A stretch of 64,000 nt of DNA. It comes from an uncultured Collinsella sp. GTDB lineage: Bacteria > Actinomycetota > Coriobacteriia > Coriobacteriales > Coriobacteriaceae. The position numbers and the translations under genes are program-made. The notes under the pieces were generated by a model that saw only the letters and a list, made by a program, of their open reading frames with translations, was not told the origin of the DNA and did not search any database. Numbering within the stretch: position 1 is the first letter of the stretch; the number at the start of each line of letters is the position of its first letter. The DNA lies in the NCBI GenBank assembly GCA_902495355.1, contig CABUWV010000009.1, forward strand, positions 52,240-116,239, written 5' to 3'. Shown piece by piece: positions 8,958-17,741 of the stretch.

Positions 8958-9314
8958 CTAATCGTCGGGGGTTTCGATTTCGATACTCGCGATATCGAGC
9001 TCGCGGCCGTGCAGTAGGCGCACGTTGGCACCACCACACTGGGGACAGCGACAGTGGAAGCGATCGTGGTCGAAGACCTCGCCGCAGTCCAGGCATTCAC
9101 TTTGTGGGTGAATCTCCTCAACCGCGAGCTCGCAGCCCCGCGTGAGCGGGTCCTCATCGCGAAATGTCTCCCACGCAAAGTCGAGCGCCTCGCGCACAAC
9201 TTCGGTCATATCCCCGATACGCAGCGTTACCAAAACGGCGCGCGAGGCCCCCGCCCCACGCGCCGCGCGAATCACTGTATCGAGTATGCCGTTGACAATG
9301 CCAACCTCGTGCAT
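8958..9314 (-). CDS. hypA: hydrogenase maturation nickel metallochaperone HypA
   Basis: 118 aa. Begins with MHEVGIV, whose His2 binds nickel in the family, and has the zinc site CLDC...CRCPQC in the C-terminal half. Delivers nickel with HypB. The start lies 6 nt after the tatC stop, and the GAGGAG site lies in the end of tatC, so it is translationally coupled to tatC. Confidence 0.94.
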   Translation of the reverse strand: MHEVGIVNGILDTVIRAARGAGASRAVLVTLRIGDMTEVVREALDFAWETFRDEDPLTRGCELAVEEIHPQSECLDCGEVFDHDRFHCRCPQCGGANVRLLHGRELDIASIEIETPDD

Positions 9315-9320
9315 ACCGAT

Positions 9321-10112
9321 TTACTCCTCGTCGTCCTCATCGTCCGAGAACAGGTCCAGACGGCTCACAAACAAGCCCTCCTTGCCCTCGCGCGCGGTAA
9401 TGACCACGCGGGCAATGGCGAGCGAAATCTCGTAGAGCGAGAGCAGGGCACCATACATGAGGCCCAGCGTAACGGGCGAGCCGTCGGGCGTAATCACAGC
9501 CGAGCCCACAAGCAGGCCCACGTACACGTAGCGCCAGGCACTGCGGAAAGCAGCGTAGGACACGATGTGGAAGACGGACAGGTAGAAGATGATGAGCGGC
9601 AGCTCGAACGCCACACCAAAGCCGATCATAAAGAGCAGCTCCATGTTGACGTAGTTCTCCAGGTCGGGCAGCGCGGTTGCGACGGCAGAGGTCTCGCCGA
9701 TGAGCCACTCAAAGCCTGCCGGGATGATGATGAAATAGCAGAAGATGGCGCCCAGGAAGAACAGCACCGTCGAGGCGAGTACCGTGGGCACGACCCATTT
9801 GCGCTCGTTGGGACGCAGTGCCGGCAGGAAAAATGCCAGAATCTGCCAGATGATCATGGGCGTGCACATGACCACGGCCATCTTGATGGCCAGCGAGAAG
9901 CGCAGGCCAAAGCCGCCGAGCGTGGTGGTGATGTAGAACTTACCGTCCGGCACAAAGGAGCGGATGGGATCTTCCAGGATGTCGAGCACCACGGGCGTGG
10001 CGAAATACAGCACGATGGCGGCGGCAAACACCGACACGACCACGATGGTCAGGCGGCGACGGAGCTCTCCCAGGTGATCGAAGAGCGGCATGCGCGCAGG
10101 TCCGATAGGCAT
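9321..10112 (-). CDS. tatC: twin-arginine translocase subunit TatC
   Basis: 263 aa polytopic membrane protein that recognises twin-arginine signal peptides. The N-terminal FDHLGELRRRL motif is the TatC signature, and six hydrophobic segments follow (for example around FFLGAIFCYFIII). The start codon shares a base with the tatA stop (TAATG). The C-terminus is acidic (DDEDDEE). Confidence 0.95.
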   Translation of the reverse strand: MPIGPARMPLFDHLGELRRRLTIVVVSVFAAAIVLYFATPVVLDILEDPIRSFVPDGKFYITTTLGGFGLRFSLAIKMAVVMCTPMIIWQILAFFLPALRPNERKWVVPTVLASTVLFFLGAIFCYFIIIPAGFEWLIGETSAVATALPDLENYVNMELLFMIGFGVAFELPLIIFYLSVFHIVSYAAFRSAWRYVYVGLLVGSAVITPDGSPVTLGLMYGALLSLYEISLAIARVVITAREGKEGLFVSRLDLFSDDEDDEE

Positions 10113-10702
10113 TACTCATCGCCTCCCTTCGGGGCATCGGCGGCAGCGGCGTCGTCCTCGGCCTCGAGCTCGCGAGCGAGCTGGTCGACGACGGCCTTGC
10201 GCTTGCGGGGACGACGGGCGTAGAGGTCAGCCGTCGTGGGCTCTGCCGGCTCGGGCTCGGGCTCCGGCTCTGTAGCAGATTCAGGCTCGACGGCGGCAGC
10301 GGTGGCAGCGGCAGGCTCGGCACCCTCGGCCTCGGACTCCTCAGCAGCACCCTCGCCCTCGGCGGCAGCCTCGCTCGCGGCCTTCTCGGCAGCAAGACGG
10401 GCGCGACGCTCGGCAAAGGTCTCCTTCTTGGCGGGCGCTGCCGTCTCGGCGGCATCCTCGTCCGCATCGGAATCGTCGTCGATCGCAGCAGCCTTCTTGG
10501 GCTTGACCGGGGCCGACGCGGCCTCGCTCACCGGATCGATAATCTCGGACTGAACAACGGCCGTCATCTTTTCCTGCGTCTCGCGGAACTGACGGATGGC
10601 ACGGCCAATCGTACGGCCCATCTGTGGGAGCTTATCCGGGCCAAACAGCAAAAAGCCGAAGACCACGATGATCGCGAGCTCACCCTCTCCAATACCAAAC
10701 AC
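10112..10702 (-). CDS. tatA: TatA/TatB-family twin-arginine translocase subunit with long tail
   Basis: 196 aa from a GTG at 10702 (GGAGG 5 nt upstream; a longer in-frame start has no support). The N-terminal membrane helix (FGIGEGELAIIVVFGFLLF) is followed by the FGPDKLPQMG hinge and an amphipathic helix, the core of TatA/B. Residues about 60-160 are an Ala/Glu/Pro-rich acidic low-complexity tail, followed by a basic KRKAV stretch. TatA proteins are usually 60-100 aa, so the tail is unusual. With only TatA and TatC visible this is probably a minimal TatAC system. Confidence 0.88.
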   Translation of the reverse strand: MFGIGEGELAIIVVFGFLLFGPDKLPQMGRTIGRAIRQFRETQEKMTAVVQSEIIDPVSEAASAPVKPKKAAAIDDDSDADEDAAETAAPAKKETFAERRARLAAEKAASEAAAEGEGAAEESEAEGAEPAAATAAAVEPESATEPEPEPEPAEPTTADLYARRPRKRKAVVDQLARELEAEDDAAAADAPKGGDE

Positions 10703-10855
10703 ACATACCTCCAAGGCTCGATGTGAGTCGAGCCCGCACCGCGCCATTCGGCCGGAACTCGTCTATTCATTCGGTCAAGTATAGCGCCCGGACGCCAAAA
10801 CGTCCGAGCGCATCACAAACATATGCCAAACGGCACGCCCTTTTGGGGGCAAAGA

Positions 10856-11170
10856 TTATGCAGCGGTGATCGAAATCTCCTGGTCGACACCCAACAGCTG
10901 AACCACGCGCATCACCGGGGGCTGGACATTGGTGCAGCTAAAGCGCTTGCTGTGGTCGACCGCGTGGTGCGCGGCGCCCACGAGCACGCCAATGCCCGTC
11001 GAATCGATGTAGCTCACCTGGGCAAAATCGAGCTCAACGGCCTCAGTGGGCTGCTCGAGCGCCAGGTCGATGGCATTGCGCAGGCTATCGGCGTTAGAAA
11101 TATCGATCTCGCCGGTTACCTTAATGGTGTAGAGCTCTGGCGTGGGGTTGGTGGAAATACCCAAATCCAT
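10856..11170 (-). CDS. STAS-domain anti-sigma factor antagonist
   Basis: 104 aa single STAS domain. The phosphorylatable serine motif DSTGIGVLV is in place, as in SpoIIAA and RsbV. Such proteins are switched by phosphorylation by a partner kinase of the RsbW/SpoIIAB type and free a sigma factor in response; no kinase, phosphatase or sigma gene is adjacent, so the partner is unknown. Upstream DNA toward the tat operon contains small hairpins (for example 10790-10807). Confidence 0.85.
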   Translation of the reverse strand: MDLGISTNPTPELYTIKVTGEIDISNADSLRNAIDLALEQPTEAVELDFAQVSYIDSTGIGVLVGAAHHAVDHSKRFSCTNVQPPVMRVVQLLGVDQEISITAA

Positions 11171-11236
11171 GTATACGCTCCTTTACGTATCGAAAGTGCG
11201 GATAGTACTGGGCGCGGACTTGCGGGGCCTTACGCG

Positions 11237-12541
11237 TTAGGCGTGCTCGGCACGCGCGAGCTCGGCAGCGACAAGCTTAACGGCCAGCACCAGAACATCG
11301 AGCGCGGCCTCCAGGTCCTCGACCGTGGGATAGCTCGGCGCGATGCGGATGTTGGTGTCGCGCGGGTCCTTGCCATAGGGCCAGGTAGCACCGGCCGGCG
11401 TGAGCTTGACACCCAGGTCGGCGCAAAGCGCGGCGACCTTCTGGGCCGAGCCCTCGGGACCATCGAAGCTTACAAAGTAGCCGCCGCGAGGGTGCGTCCA
11501 GGTGGCGCAGCCCGTGTCGCCCAAGCCCTCGGTGAGCTTGCGCTCAACGGCCTCAAAGCGCGGGCGCAGGAACTCGGCATGCTTTTTCATGTGCTCCTTG
11601 ACCGCCTCGATGGTGGGAAGGAAGCGCACGTGACGCAGCTGGTTGAGCTTGTCGGCGCTGATGAGGCCGGCCTTCAGGCGCTTGGAGAACTCCGCGATAA
11701 CCGCGGGGCTCGCACCGATAAAGCCGATACCGGCGCCCGGGAAGGTGATCTTGGACGTCGAGGCAAAGGCCACTACGCGGTCCTCGGTGCCCGCCGTGCG
11801 GGCAAGATCGAAGATGTTGGCGAGCTTGTCGGTCTCATCGTACAGGTCGTGCACGCAGTAGGCGTTGTCCCAGAAGATACGGAAATCGGGCGCGGCCGTG
11901 GGCATCTCGACCAGGCGACGTACAGTGTCCTCGCTAAAGGTGATACCCGTGGGGTTGGAATACTTGGGCACGCACCAGATACCCTTGATGGAATCGTCGG
12001 CGGCAACGAGGCGCTCGACCTCGTCCATGTCGGGGCCGTTGTCAGTCATAGCGACGGGAACGTTCTCGATACCCAAGTCGGCGGTGATGCCAAAGTGGCG
12101 ATCGTAGCCGGGAACAGGGCACAAGAACTTGACCTTCTTGCCGTCGTGCGCGGCCTCGTAAGCCTCCCAGGGCTCGCTGCCGCACGAGCCACAGCGCCAG
12201 AACATACCGGCGATATCGTGCTCGATCAGCAAACTCGACGAGCCCAGCACGAGCGTCTGCTCGGCGGGGCAACCCAGGAACTCCCCCGCTAGCTTGCGTG
12301 CCGAGGGAATGCCCTCAAAGCAGCCGTAGTTGGAGCAGTCGACGTTGCCGTCGTGCAGATCGGCATCGGCATTGAGGATATCGAGCATGGGTCGAGAGAT
12401 GTCCACCTGGGAGGGCGACGGCTTGCCGCGAGCCATGTCGAGCGCCAGGCCCTTGGCCTTGACCTCGGCGACCTCGGCTTTGAGCGCCTCGATGGCAGCA
12501 TCGAGTTCGGTGGTTTCCATCTTCTGGTAGATCGTCTGCAT
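11237..12541 (-). CDS. aspartate aminotransferase, subgroup Ic type (PLP-dependent)
   Basis: 434 aa fold-type I aminotransferase. Visible motifs: MARGKPSPSQ near the N-terminus, SNYG, the NPTG motif in YSNPTGITFS, DNAYCVHD, and the PLP lysine in ASTSKITFPGAGIGF. The sequence resembles the subgroup Ic aspartate aminotransferases found in Actinobacteria and Firmicutes more than classical AspC. The ATG at 12541 has AAAGG 9-10 nt upstream. A second methionine seven codons on is a possible alternative. Monocistronic. Confidence 0.88.
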   Translation of the reverse strand: MQTIYQKMETTELDAAIEALKAEVAEVKAKGLALDMARGKPSPSQVDISRPMLDILNADADLHDGNVDCSNYGCFEGIPSARKLAGEFLGCPAEQTLVLGSSSLLIEHDIAGMFWRCGSCGSEPWEAYEAAHDGKKVKFLCPVPGYDRHFGITADLGIENVPVAMTDNGPDMDEVERLVAADDSIKGIWCVPKYSNPTGITFSEDTVRRLVEMPTAAPDFRIFWDNAYCVHDLYDETDKLANIFDLARTAGTEDRVVAFASTSKITFPGAGIGFIGASPAVIAEFSKRLKAGLISADKLNQLRHVRFLPTIEAVKEHMKKHAEFLRPRFEAVERKLTEGLGDTGCATWTHPRGGYFVSFDGPEGSAQKVAALCADLGVKLTPAGATWPYGKDPRDTNIRIAPSYPTVEDLEAALDVLVLAVKLVAAELARAEHA

Positions 12542-12690
12542 GGGTGCGACCTTTCGCGAAGCGGGACGTTGCAGTTCGTCTAAGTATAGACCGCCACCGC
12601 CGCAAGGGTATGAAGCCGTGATAGATTAAGTCCATCGCAATAAATTACGAATCGCCGCGCATGCCGGCGTGGGGCGCCCAAGGAGGCACT

Positions 12691-12945
12691 ATGGAATACG
12701 GATCGTTCCAGGCCGAGGAGTTCGGCGACCTGCAGCGCCTGGTCGACGGGCTGTTTTACGACCGCCACGCCATCGACCGCCTGGACCTAATCGTACAGGC
12801 CGAGATCTTAGACCTGGCACCCGACCTCATGGAGATCGTCAACCTGCTACCGCCCGGCTATTACGACCGCCAGTCACTTTGCGACCAGCTCAACTCCGCC
12901 TTGGCCGCCCACGGCTGGGGCGCCATCTACGGCACCGTGGAATAA
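12691..12945 (+). CDS. small conserved-looking protein of unknown function
   Basis: 84 aa, acidic and Leu/Asp rich, no signal peptide or membrane segment. ATG 12691 is preceded by an excellent AAGGAGG with 5-nt spacing; an upstream in-frame ATG at 12661 is not supported. It is followed by a palindrome and a strong terminator, so it is probably a real single-gene transcript. I do not recognise a family. Confidence 0.65.
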   Translation: MEYGSFQAEEFGDLQRLVDGLFYDRHAIDRLDLIVQAEILDLAPDLMEIVNLLPPGYYDRQSLCDQLNSALAAHGWGAIYGTVE

Positions 12946-12948
12946 ACC

Positions 12949-12977
12949 TAGTCATTTAAGAACGTCCCCAATGACTA
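12949..12977. repeat. REP-like palindrome (TAGTCATT type)
   Basis: TAGTCATT at 12949-12956 pairs with AATGACTA at 12970-12977; the loop contains AACGTCCCC. The inverted form recurs at 33471-33499 with changes that keep pairing. Confidence 0.75.
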
Positions 12978-13014
12978 AAACGCCGCCTGTGATGGTGTTC
13001 ACAGGCGGCGTTTT
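12977..13014. terminator. bidirectional terminator
   Basis: A 16-bp perfect stem (12977-12992 with 12999-13014), 6-nt loop, with A4 and T4 ends. It lies between the plus-strand small gene and minus-strand nhaA, which converge. Confidence 0.92.
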
Positions 13015-13031
13015 CAAACTTGTATGTGCTC

Positions 13032-14390
13032 TTACTCGTCCTTGGGCGCGGGGTGTTTGCAGACCACGCTCATGTAGATCATGCCGAGCACGGCAGCGGT
13101 GACCGAACCGGCAAGGATGGCGGCCTTGGCGGCCAGGACCTCAAACTGGGCCGTCGGGAAGGCAAGGCCGCTGATGAGAATCGACATGGTAAAGCCGATG
13201 CCGCCCAGAATGCCCACACCGGCAATCATGTGCCAGTTGACATTGCGCGGCAGCTCGGAAATCTTGAGCTTGACCAAGGCGAACGTCATACCAAAGATGC
13301 CGATCGGCTTGCCCAGCAGCATGCCAAAGTACACGCCGAGCGTCACCGGGTCGGTGAGTAGTGTGCTCATGTCCACGCCCACTAGGCGAACCTGTGCGTT
13401 CACGAACGCAAAGATCGGCAGGATCACAAAGTTGACCGGCGTGGAGATCAGACGCTCCATGCGGATGAGCGGCGGGGTCACGCGGTGCATGACGCGCTCG
13501 ACCTTGGTGGTCGAGACGGTAAAGTCATGCTGGCCCAAGATGTGCGCCTCGTCGTCGTAGCGGTCGTCGAGCAGCGGCAGGCACTCGCCCAACCAATCGG
13601 TGAGGCTATCGAGCTTGACGCCGCACTTGGCCGGGATGGTAAAGGCCAAGATGACACCAGCAAGCGTGGCATGTACGCCGCTCTTGAACATGCAGAACCA
13701 CAGCAGCAGACCCAGTACCGAATACGGGGCAAGGCGGTAATGCTGCGTCTTGTTGAGCCACACGAGCGCGCAGGTCACAAGCGCGGCGGCGCCCAACCAA
13801 AACGGATTGGGGCTCTGACCGTAGAAGATGGCGATGGCGGCGATGGAAATGAGGTCGTCGGCGATGGCGAGCGTCGAGAAGAACACGCGCACGCCGTTGG
13901 GCACGCGATTACCCAAAAGCGACAGCACGCCCAGCGCAAAGGCAATATCGGTTGCCATGGGAATGGCCCAGCCGTTGTGCGCGCCGGCATGGTTAAAGAT
14001 CAGATAGATGCAGGCGGGAACGACGACGCCGCCCACGGCCGCCAGCATGGGAAGCATAGCCTGGCGCGGGTTTTTGAGCTCGCCGACCGTCATCTCATAC
14101 TTGAGCTCAATGCCCACCAGCAAAAAGAAAATCGCCATGAGGAAGTCGTTGACGAAAAGCTCGACGGTGAGACCGGCCGTAAGGTTGCCCAGACCCACAT
14201 ACAGCGGGGTCTCCAAAAAGTGATGGATGGCCTCGTAGGCATCGGTATTGGCGCAAATGACGGCGGCGATGGCGGCGAAGACCATGACGGCGGCGGAAAT
14301 CGTGCCGTTCTCGGCGATGCGCTCCCAGATGTCGTGACGTTCAAAGCGCTTGCGCTCACGAACGTTGAACAGCTGCTCAGTTGCTGCCAT
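13032..14390 (-). CDS. nhaA: Na+/H+ antiporter NhaA
   Basis: 452 aa, about 12 hydrophobic segments. The MATDIAFALGVLSLLG motif with the ion-binding aspartates of NhaA is present, as are the LVGIELKYEM and GKPIGIFG stretches. Exchanges sodium for protons across the membrane. Longer than E. coli NhaA (388 aa) because of a hydrophilic loop around CLPLLDDRYDDEAHIL. AAAGGAG precedes the ATG. Stands alone, with a palindrome about 145 nt upstream of the start. Confidence 0.95.
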   Translation of the reverse strand: MAATEQLFNVRERKRFERHDIWERIAENGTISAAVMVFAAIAAVICANTDAYEAIHHFLETPLYVGLGNLTAGLTVELFVNDFLMAIFFLLVGIELKYEMTVGELKNPRQAMLPMLAAVGGVVVPACIYLIFNHAGAHNGWAIPMATDIAFALGVLSLLGNRVPNGVRVFFSTLAIADDLISIAAIAIFYGQSPNPFWLGAAALVTCALVWLNKTQHYRLAPYSVLGLLLWFCMFKSGVHATLAGVILAFTIPAKCGVKLDSLTDWLGECLPLLDDRYDDEAHILGQHDFTVSTTKVERVMHRVTPPLIRMERLISTPVNFVILPIFAFVNAQVRLVGVDMSTLLTDPVTLGVYFGMLLGKPIGIFGMTFALVKLKISELPRNVNWHMIAGVGILGGIGFTMSILISGLAFPTAQFEVLAAKAAILAGSVTAAVLGMIYMSVVCKHPAPKDE

Positions 14391-14534
14391 GGGCGGCTCC
14401 TTTCACGGGAAAGCTCCCGTCTTAAAAAAGCACGGCCCGCCCAAGTGGCGGCGCCGCGCTCTAACGTATTACGCTTGCATCTAGCCTACCCTGCACGACA
14501 AGCACGCAGGCGTGGCCGAAAAGCGGAACCACAG

Positions 14535-14555
14535 GTTGAACATTATTTGTTCAAC
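14535..14555. promoter_or_regulatory. 8-5-8 inverted repeat upstream of nhaA, possible operator
   Basis: GTTGAACA at 14535-14542 and TGTTCAAC at 14548-14555 form a perfect dyad with a 5-nt AT-rich spacer in the intergenic region upstream of nhaA. The symmetry and size fit a dimeric regulator site; no regulator is assigned. Confidence 0.45.
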
Positions 14556-14597
14556 GGCACGGGCATACCTGTCCAAGAGACGACGCGGCGCCGTGCA

Positions 14598-14637
14598 CAA
14601 AAAACGACCGGAGCGCGGGGCGTCCGCGGTCCGGTCG
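14598..14637 (-). terminator. terminator of ppaC
   Basis: Stem 14603-14611 with 14629-14637 (9 bp); on the minus strand it is followed by six T residues (14603-14598). Lies about 20 nt after the ppaC stop. Confidence 0.85.
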
Positions 14638-14657
14638 TGGCGCTTGGTCAACTAAAC

Positions 14658-15581
14658 CTAGCAGGCGGCCATGATGGGGGCAGCGACCTGCTTCTTACGG
14701 GAGAGAACACCCGGCATCCAGACGCCGTCGTGCTCGTCGGCAATGCCCAGGCCCTTCTGGGCGGCCTCGGTCTCGCCCTCGAGCAGGACCTGCGAGCCCT
14801 CCTCCATGATGTCGGTGATGCACAAGACGATGCCGTCGGCACCCTTCTCGGCGGCGTAGGCGCGCATGGCCTCGCGAATCTCGTCGATCATGCCAAGCGC
14901 ACGGCTCTTGTCGACAGTCTCGTACTGGCCGATGAGCAGCTTCTTGCCGGCAGGCTCGAACATCTTGATGTCGTTGCCGACCATCTCGGCTGCAGTGAAG
15001 GAGCCGGACGGACGGGTGAGGAAGACCTCCATGCCAAACTTAACCGGATCGACGCCCACCTGCTCGCCGAGCTTGGCGGCGACGGCGCGGTCGACATCGG
15101 TGGTGGTGGGGCTCTTGAGCATGAGCGTATCGGTCATCATGGCCGAGAGCAGCAGCTTGGCCTGGACGTCGGGAAGCTCAACGCCGAGCACGTCGGCGAG
15201 CTTGGTGACGATGGTGCAGCTGGAGCCCCAGGGCAGGCAGATGTAGTGCAGCGGGCCGGCGGTCTCGAAGTCGCCGATGCGGTGATGATCGACAACGCCG
15301 AAGACCGTGGCGTCCTCAAGGCCGGCGACGGACTGGGCGGACTCGTTGTGGTCGGTGAGGACGACGAGCTGGCCGGCCTCGACGGACTCGATCACGCGGG
15401 GCTCGGCAATGCCGGCGTCGGCGAGCAGCTTGGCGGACTCTGCCGGAAGCTGACCAAGGGCGCAGGCCTCGTAGGTGTTGCCGGCATACTCAACCTGGTT
15501 GAGCAGCTGGGACAGGACGACGGCGCTCATGATGGCGTCGTTATCGGGGTTCTGGTGACCAAAGACAAGAACGTTTGCCAT
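14658..15581 (-). CDS. ppaC: manganese-dependent inorganic pyrophosphatase (DHH family)
   Basis: 307 aa, the usual family length. Hydrolyses pyrophosphate to phosphate. Metal-binding motifs in order: FGHQNPDNDAI, LTDHNE, VDHHRIGDF (the DHH signature), and the C-terminal SRKKQV substrate-binding stretch. GGAGG lies just upstream of the ATG. Monocistronic, with its own terminator. Confidence 0.96.
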   Translation of the reverse strand: MANVLVFGHQNPDNDAIMSAVVLSQLLNQVEYAGNTYEACALGQLPAESAKLLADAGIAEPRVIESVEAGQLVVLTDHNESAQSVAGLEDATVFGVVDHHRIGDFETAGPLHYICLPWGSSCTIVTKLADVLGVELPDVQAKLLLSAMMTDTLMLKSPTTTDVDRAVAAKLGEQVGVDPVKFGMEVFLTRPSGSFTAAEMVGNDIKMFEPAGKKLLIGQYETVDKSRALGMIDEIREAMRAYAAEKGADGIVLCITDIMEEGSQVLLEGETEAAQKGLGIADEHDGVWMPGVLSRKKQVAAPIMAAC

Positions 15582-15703
15582 GGATATCCTCCACTTGATA
15601 TGTGTACTTGGACGTAGCTATGGTAGCACGCCGATGCCGAGCCTTCGCAGACGGAAGGGCCACGGCATATTTTGGGGCAGGCACGGGGGCCAAGGTTGTC
15701 CCT

Positions 15704-15746
15704 TTTGCACCATGTTGGTGCAAAGTAACCTGTCCCCCTTGCACCA
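15704..15746. repeat. REP-like palindrome (TTTGCACCA type)
   Basis: 15704-15712 pairs with 15716-15724 (9 bp), followed by AACCTGTCCCCC and a third TTGCACCA at 15739-15746. The block ACCTGTCCCCnTTGCACCA is shared with the element at 26024-26090. Sits between the ROK kinase stop and ppaC. Confidence 0.75.
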
Positions 15747-15747
15747 G

Positions 15748-16701
15748 CTATTTACCGGCGGCGCGCAGGGCTACGTAGGCGGCACCGATGATGCCGGCGT
15801 CGTTTCCGAGCGAAGCGACCTTAATGGGCGTCTCGCGCGAGGCAGAAAGCGCGTACTGCTTAAAGTGCTCGCGAACCTTGTCGAGGTAGACATCGGCCGA
15901 GGCGGAGGCGCCGCCGCCGATGAGGAACATCTCGGGATCAACCACGTTGGCAATAAGCGCCAGTGCGCGGCCGAGATAGTCGGCCATGGTATCGGCCGCG
16001 GCCAGCGCGAGCTTGTCGCCCTCGCGGCAGGCCTGGAACACGTCCTTGGAATCGGAGGGGCCGGTCAGCTCGATGGGCTCGACGCCCGCCTTCTTGCACT
16101 CGGCAAGGTAGTTGCTCACCACGCCGGTGGCGCTGGAATACTGCTCCAGGTGGCCATGGCCGCCGCAACCGCAGGTGCGCTCCTCAGACGGGTTCAGGCA
16201 CATGTGGCCAATCTCGCCGCCGGCGCCCACAACGCCCGATACCACGTCGCCGTTAACGATAACGCCGCCGCCCACACCGGTACCGATGGTGACCATCACG
16301 ACGTTCTGCACGCCCTTGGCAGAGCCGAGCCAGGCCTCGCCCATCGCAGCGGCGTTGGCATCATTCTCGTACTTAACGACCGCATCGGGGCAGTGCTCCT
16401 GAATGGCGATCCTAAGCTCGGGCAGGTTAATAGCAATGTTGGCCTTGACCTTGGCATCGCCCGATGCCGGGATGGGGCACGGAACGGCCAGGCCAATGCC
16501 CGCCACAAAGGCGCGCGGAATCTGGGCCTTGGCGACCACTTGGTCGATAGCCTCGGTCACCGCGGCAAAGCCCGCAGCGTCAACGATGGGAGGCGTGGGA
16601 ACACTGGCCTTGGCAAGCAGGTTACCATCCTCATCGAACAGGCCCTCCTTAACCGAAGTGCCGCCGACGTCTATGCCGATGTAGTACTGCTTAGGTTCCA
16701 T
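15748..16701 (-). CDS. ROK family glucokinase
   Basis: 317 aa from the ATG at 16701, which begins just before the conserved GIDVGGTSVKEGL phosphate-binding loop; the upstream in-frame start would add non-conserved residues. The ATP loop IGTGVGGGVIVNG, the catalytic ENDANAAA and the ROK zinc site (CLNPSEERTCGCGGHGHLE) are all visible. Phosphorylates glucose (or a related hexose) with ATP. Next to the cellobiose-type PTS operon, where it could handle the free glucose released by phospho-beta-glucosidase. Confidence 0.92.
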   Translation of the reverse strand: MEPKQYYIGIDVGGTSVKEGLFDEDGNLLAKASVPTPPIVDAAGFAAVTEAIDQVVAKAQIPRAFVAGIGLAVPCPIPASGDAKVKANIAINLPELRIAIQEHCPDAVVKYENDANAAAMGEAWLGSAKGVQNVVMVTIGTGVGGGVIVNGDVVSGVVGAGGEIGHMCLNPSEERTCGCGGHGHLEQYSSATGVVSNYLAECKKAGVEPIELTGPSDSKDVFQACREGDKLALAAADTMADYLGRALALIANVVDPEMFLIGGGASASADVYLDKVREHFKQYALSASRETPIKVASLGNDAGIIGAAYVALRAAGK

Positions 16702-16755
16702 GGGAGCCCACCTTTCTCGTTTAAACATTGCCTGTATGGTACCGCTCCCCAGGCA

Positions 16756-16796
16756 AAAACCTGCCAAAAAGGGACAGGTTTGTTTTGGCAGGTTTT
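16756..16796. repeat. REP-like palindrome (AAAACCTGCCAAAA type)
   Basis: 14-bp perfect stem, 16756-16769 with 16783-16796; the 13-nt loop contains GGGACAGG. Upstream of the ROK kinase. Confidence 0.82.
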
Positions 16797-16855
16797 ATCT
16801 GGGGAAACGCGCATGCCCGCCCAACAGGTCGCGCAAGGCCTTCGCCGAATACAAA

Positions 16856-16884
16856 GGCGCCGGGAGGCGGAGGCTCCCGGCGCC
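16856..16884 (-). terminator. probable terminator of the cellobiose-type PTS genes
   Basis: 11-bp perfect GC-rich stem (16856-16866 with 16874-16884), 7-nt loop; only TTTG follows on the minus strand, so the T-tract is weak. Lies about 60 nt past the IIA stop. Confidence 0.6.
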
Positions 16885-16942
16885 CGTGAAAGGGACTGAA
16901 TTGTCTGGTGAACCGCACGGTCCGTCGCGGCGATAACGCCGG

Positions 16943-17284
16943 CTAGGCCTCACGTGCCTGCAGCAGCTTGTGGACCTCGATGAGCTCCGTGGCCATGACG
17001 CGCATGGTCTCGGTGCCGGCCATCTGGTCCTCGGCATGCAGCAGAATCAACGGGGCCTCGCCATTACGCTCGCCGTTGGCCTCCTTTTTGAGGAGCCCCA
17101 TATGGACATCGTGGCCACCGTTGTAAGCCTCGTCGCCCTGCTTGATAAGCTCCTCGGCGGCGTCAAAATCGCCCTCCTTGGCCTTTTGCACGGCATTGAT
17201 GTACATGCTCTTGGCGGTGCCGACGTAGCTGATGATCTCGAAGCAGGTCATCTGCAGCTCGTTCATATCCTCCATGTGCTGCAC
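16943..17284 (-). CDS. PTS lactose/cellobiose family IIA component
   Basis: 113 aa if started at the GTG at 17284, which directly follows the IIB stop; the ATG at 17275 would give 110 aa and is equally possible, since neither has a strong Shine-Dalgarno. All-helical IIA of the Lac/Chb family: ELQMTCFEIISYVGTAKS start and the phosphorylated histidine in LLHAEDQM (His83 from the GTG). Accepts phosphate from HPr and passes it to the adjacent IIB. Confidence 0.92.
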   Translation of the reverse strand: MQHMEDMNELQMTCFEIISYVGTAKSMYINAVQKAKEGDFDAAEELIKQGDEAYNGGHDVHMGLLKKEANGERNGEAPLILLHAEDQMAGTETMRVMATELIEVHKLLQAREA

Positions 17285-17587
17285 CTAGCCCATCACGCTG
17301 ACGCAGTGGTCGATGATGCCGGCGGCGTTCATGCGACCGTAATCGACCATGTTGATGACCTCGACCGGGAAACGACCGGCGGCCTCCTTCTCGAAATCGC
17401 CCTTGGTGTAGCCAATCTGCGGGCCGAGCAGCAGGATGTCGCACTCGTCCAGGTGATCGTGGGCCTCGTTCATGGGGCGAGCCTCGACCTCGATGTCCAG
17501 ACCGCGGCTCACGACCTCGGACTGCATCTTCTGGACCAGCAGGCTCGTGGACATGCCGGCGTTGCAGCAAAGCATGATCTTCTTCAT
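17285..17587 (-). CDS. PTS lactose/cellobiose family IIB component
   Basis: 100 aa. The phosphorylation-site cysteine is in the family motif CCNAGMSTS (Cys8). AAGGAG precedes the ATG. Directly followed by the IIA gene; IIC lies upstream after about 150 nt. Confidence 0.94.
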   Translation of the reverse strand: MKKIMLCCNAGMSTSLLVQKMQSEVVSRGLDIEVEARPMNEAHDHLDECDILLLGPQIGYTKGDFEKEAAGRFPVEVINMVDYGRMNAAGIIDHCVSVMG

Positions 17588-17741
17588 GGTTTTCTCCTTA
17601 TAACTGCGCGGCGCGCAGACGACAACTGGTTTTATTCCTTGCGGCTATTGTGCCCACCCCCTGTGTCTTTACACAAGAGGAAAGCCGCGGGCATCGGCAC
17701 CGCGTACCGGCGCCCGCAATGGTGAAAGGGAAAGCGAACGT

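Noticed and set aside
13485..15617. 710-aa open frame on the plus strand
   Set aside because: Lies opposite nhaA and ppaC, both strongly supported, and runs through a terminator.
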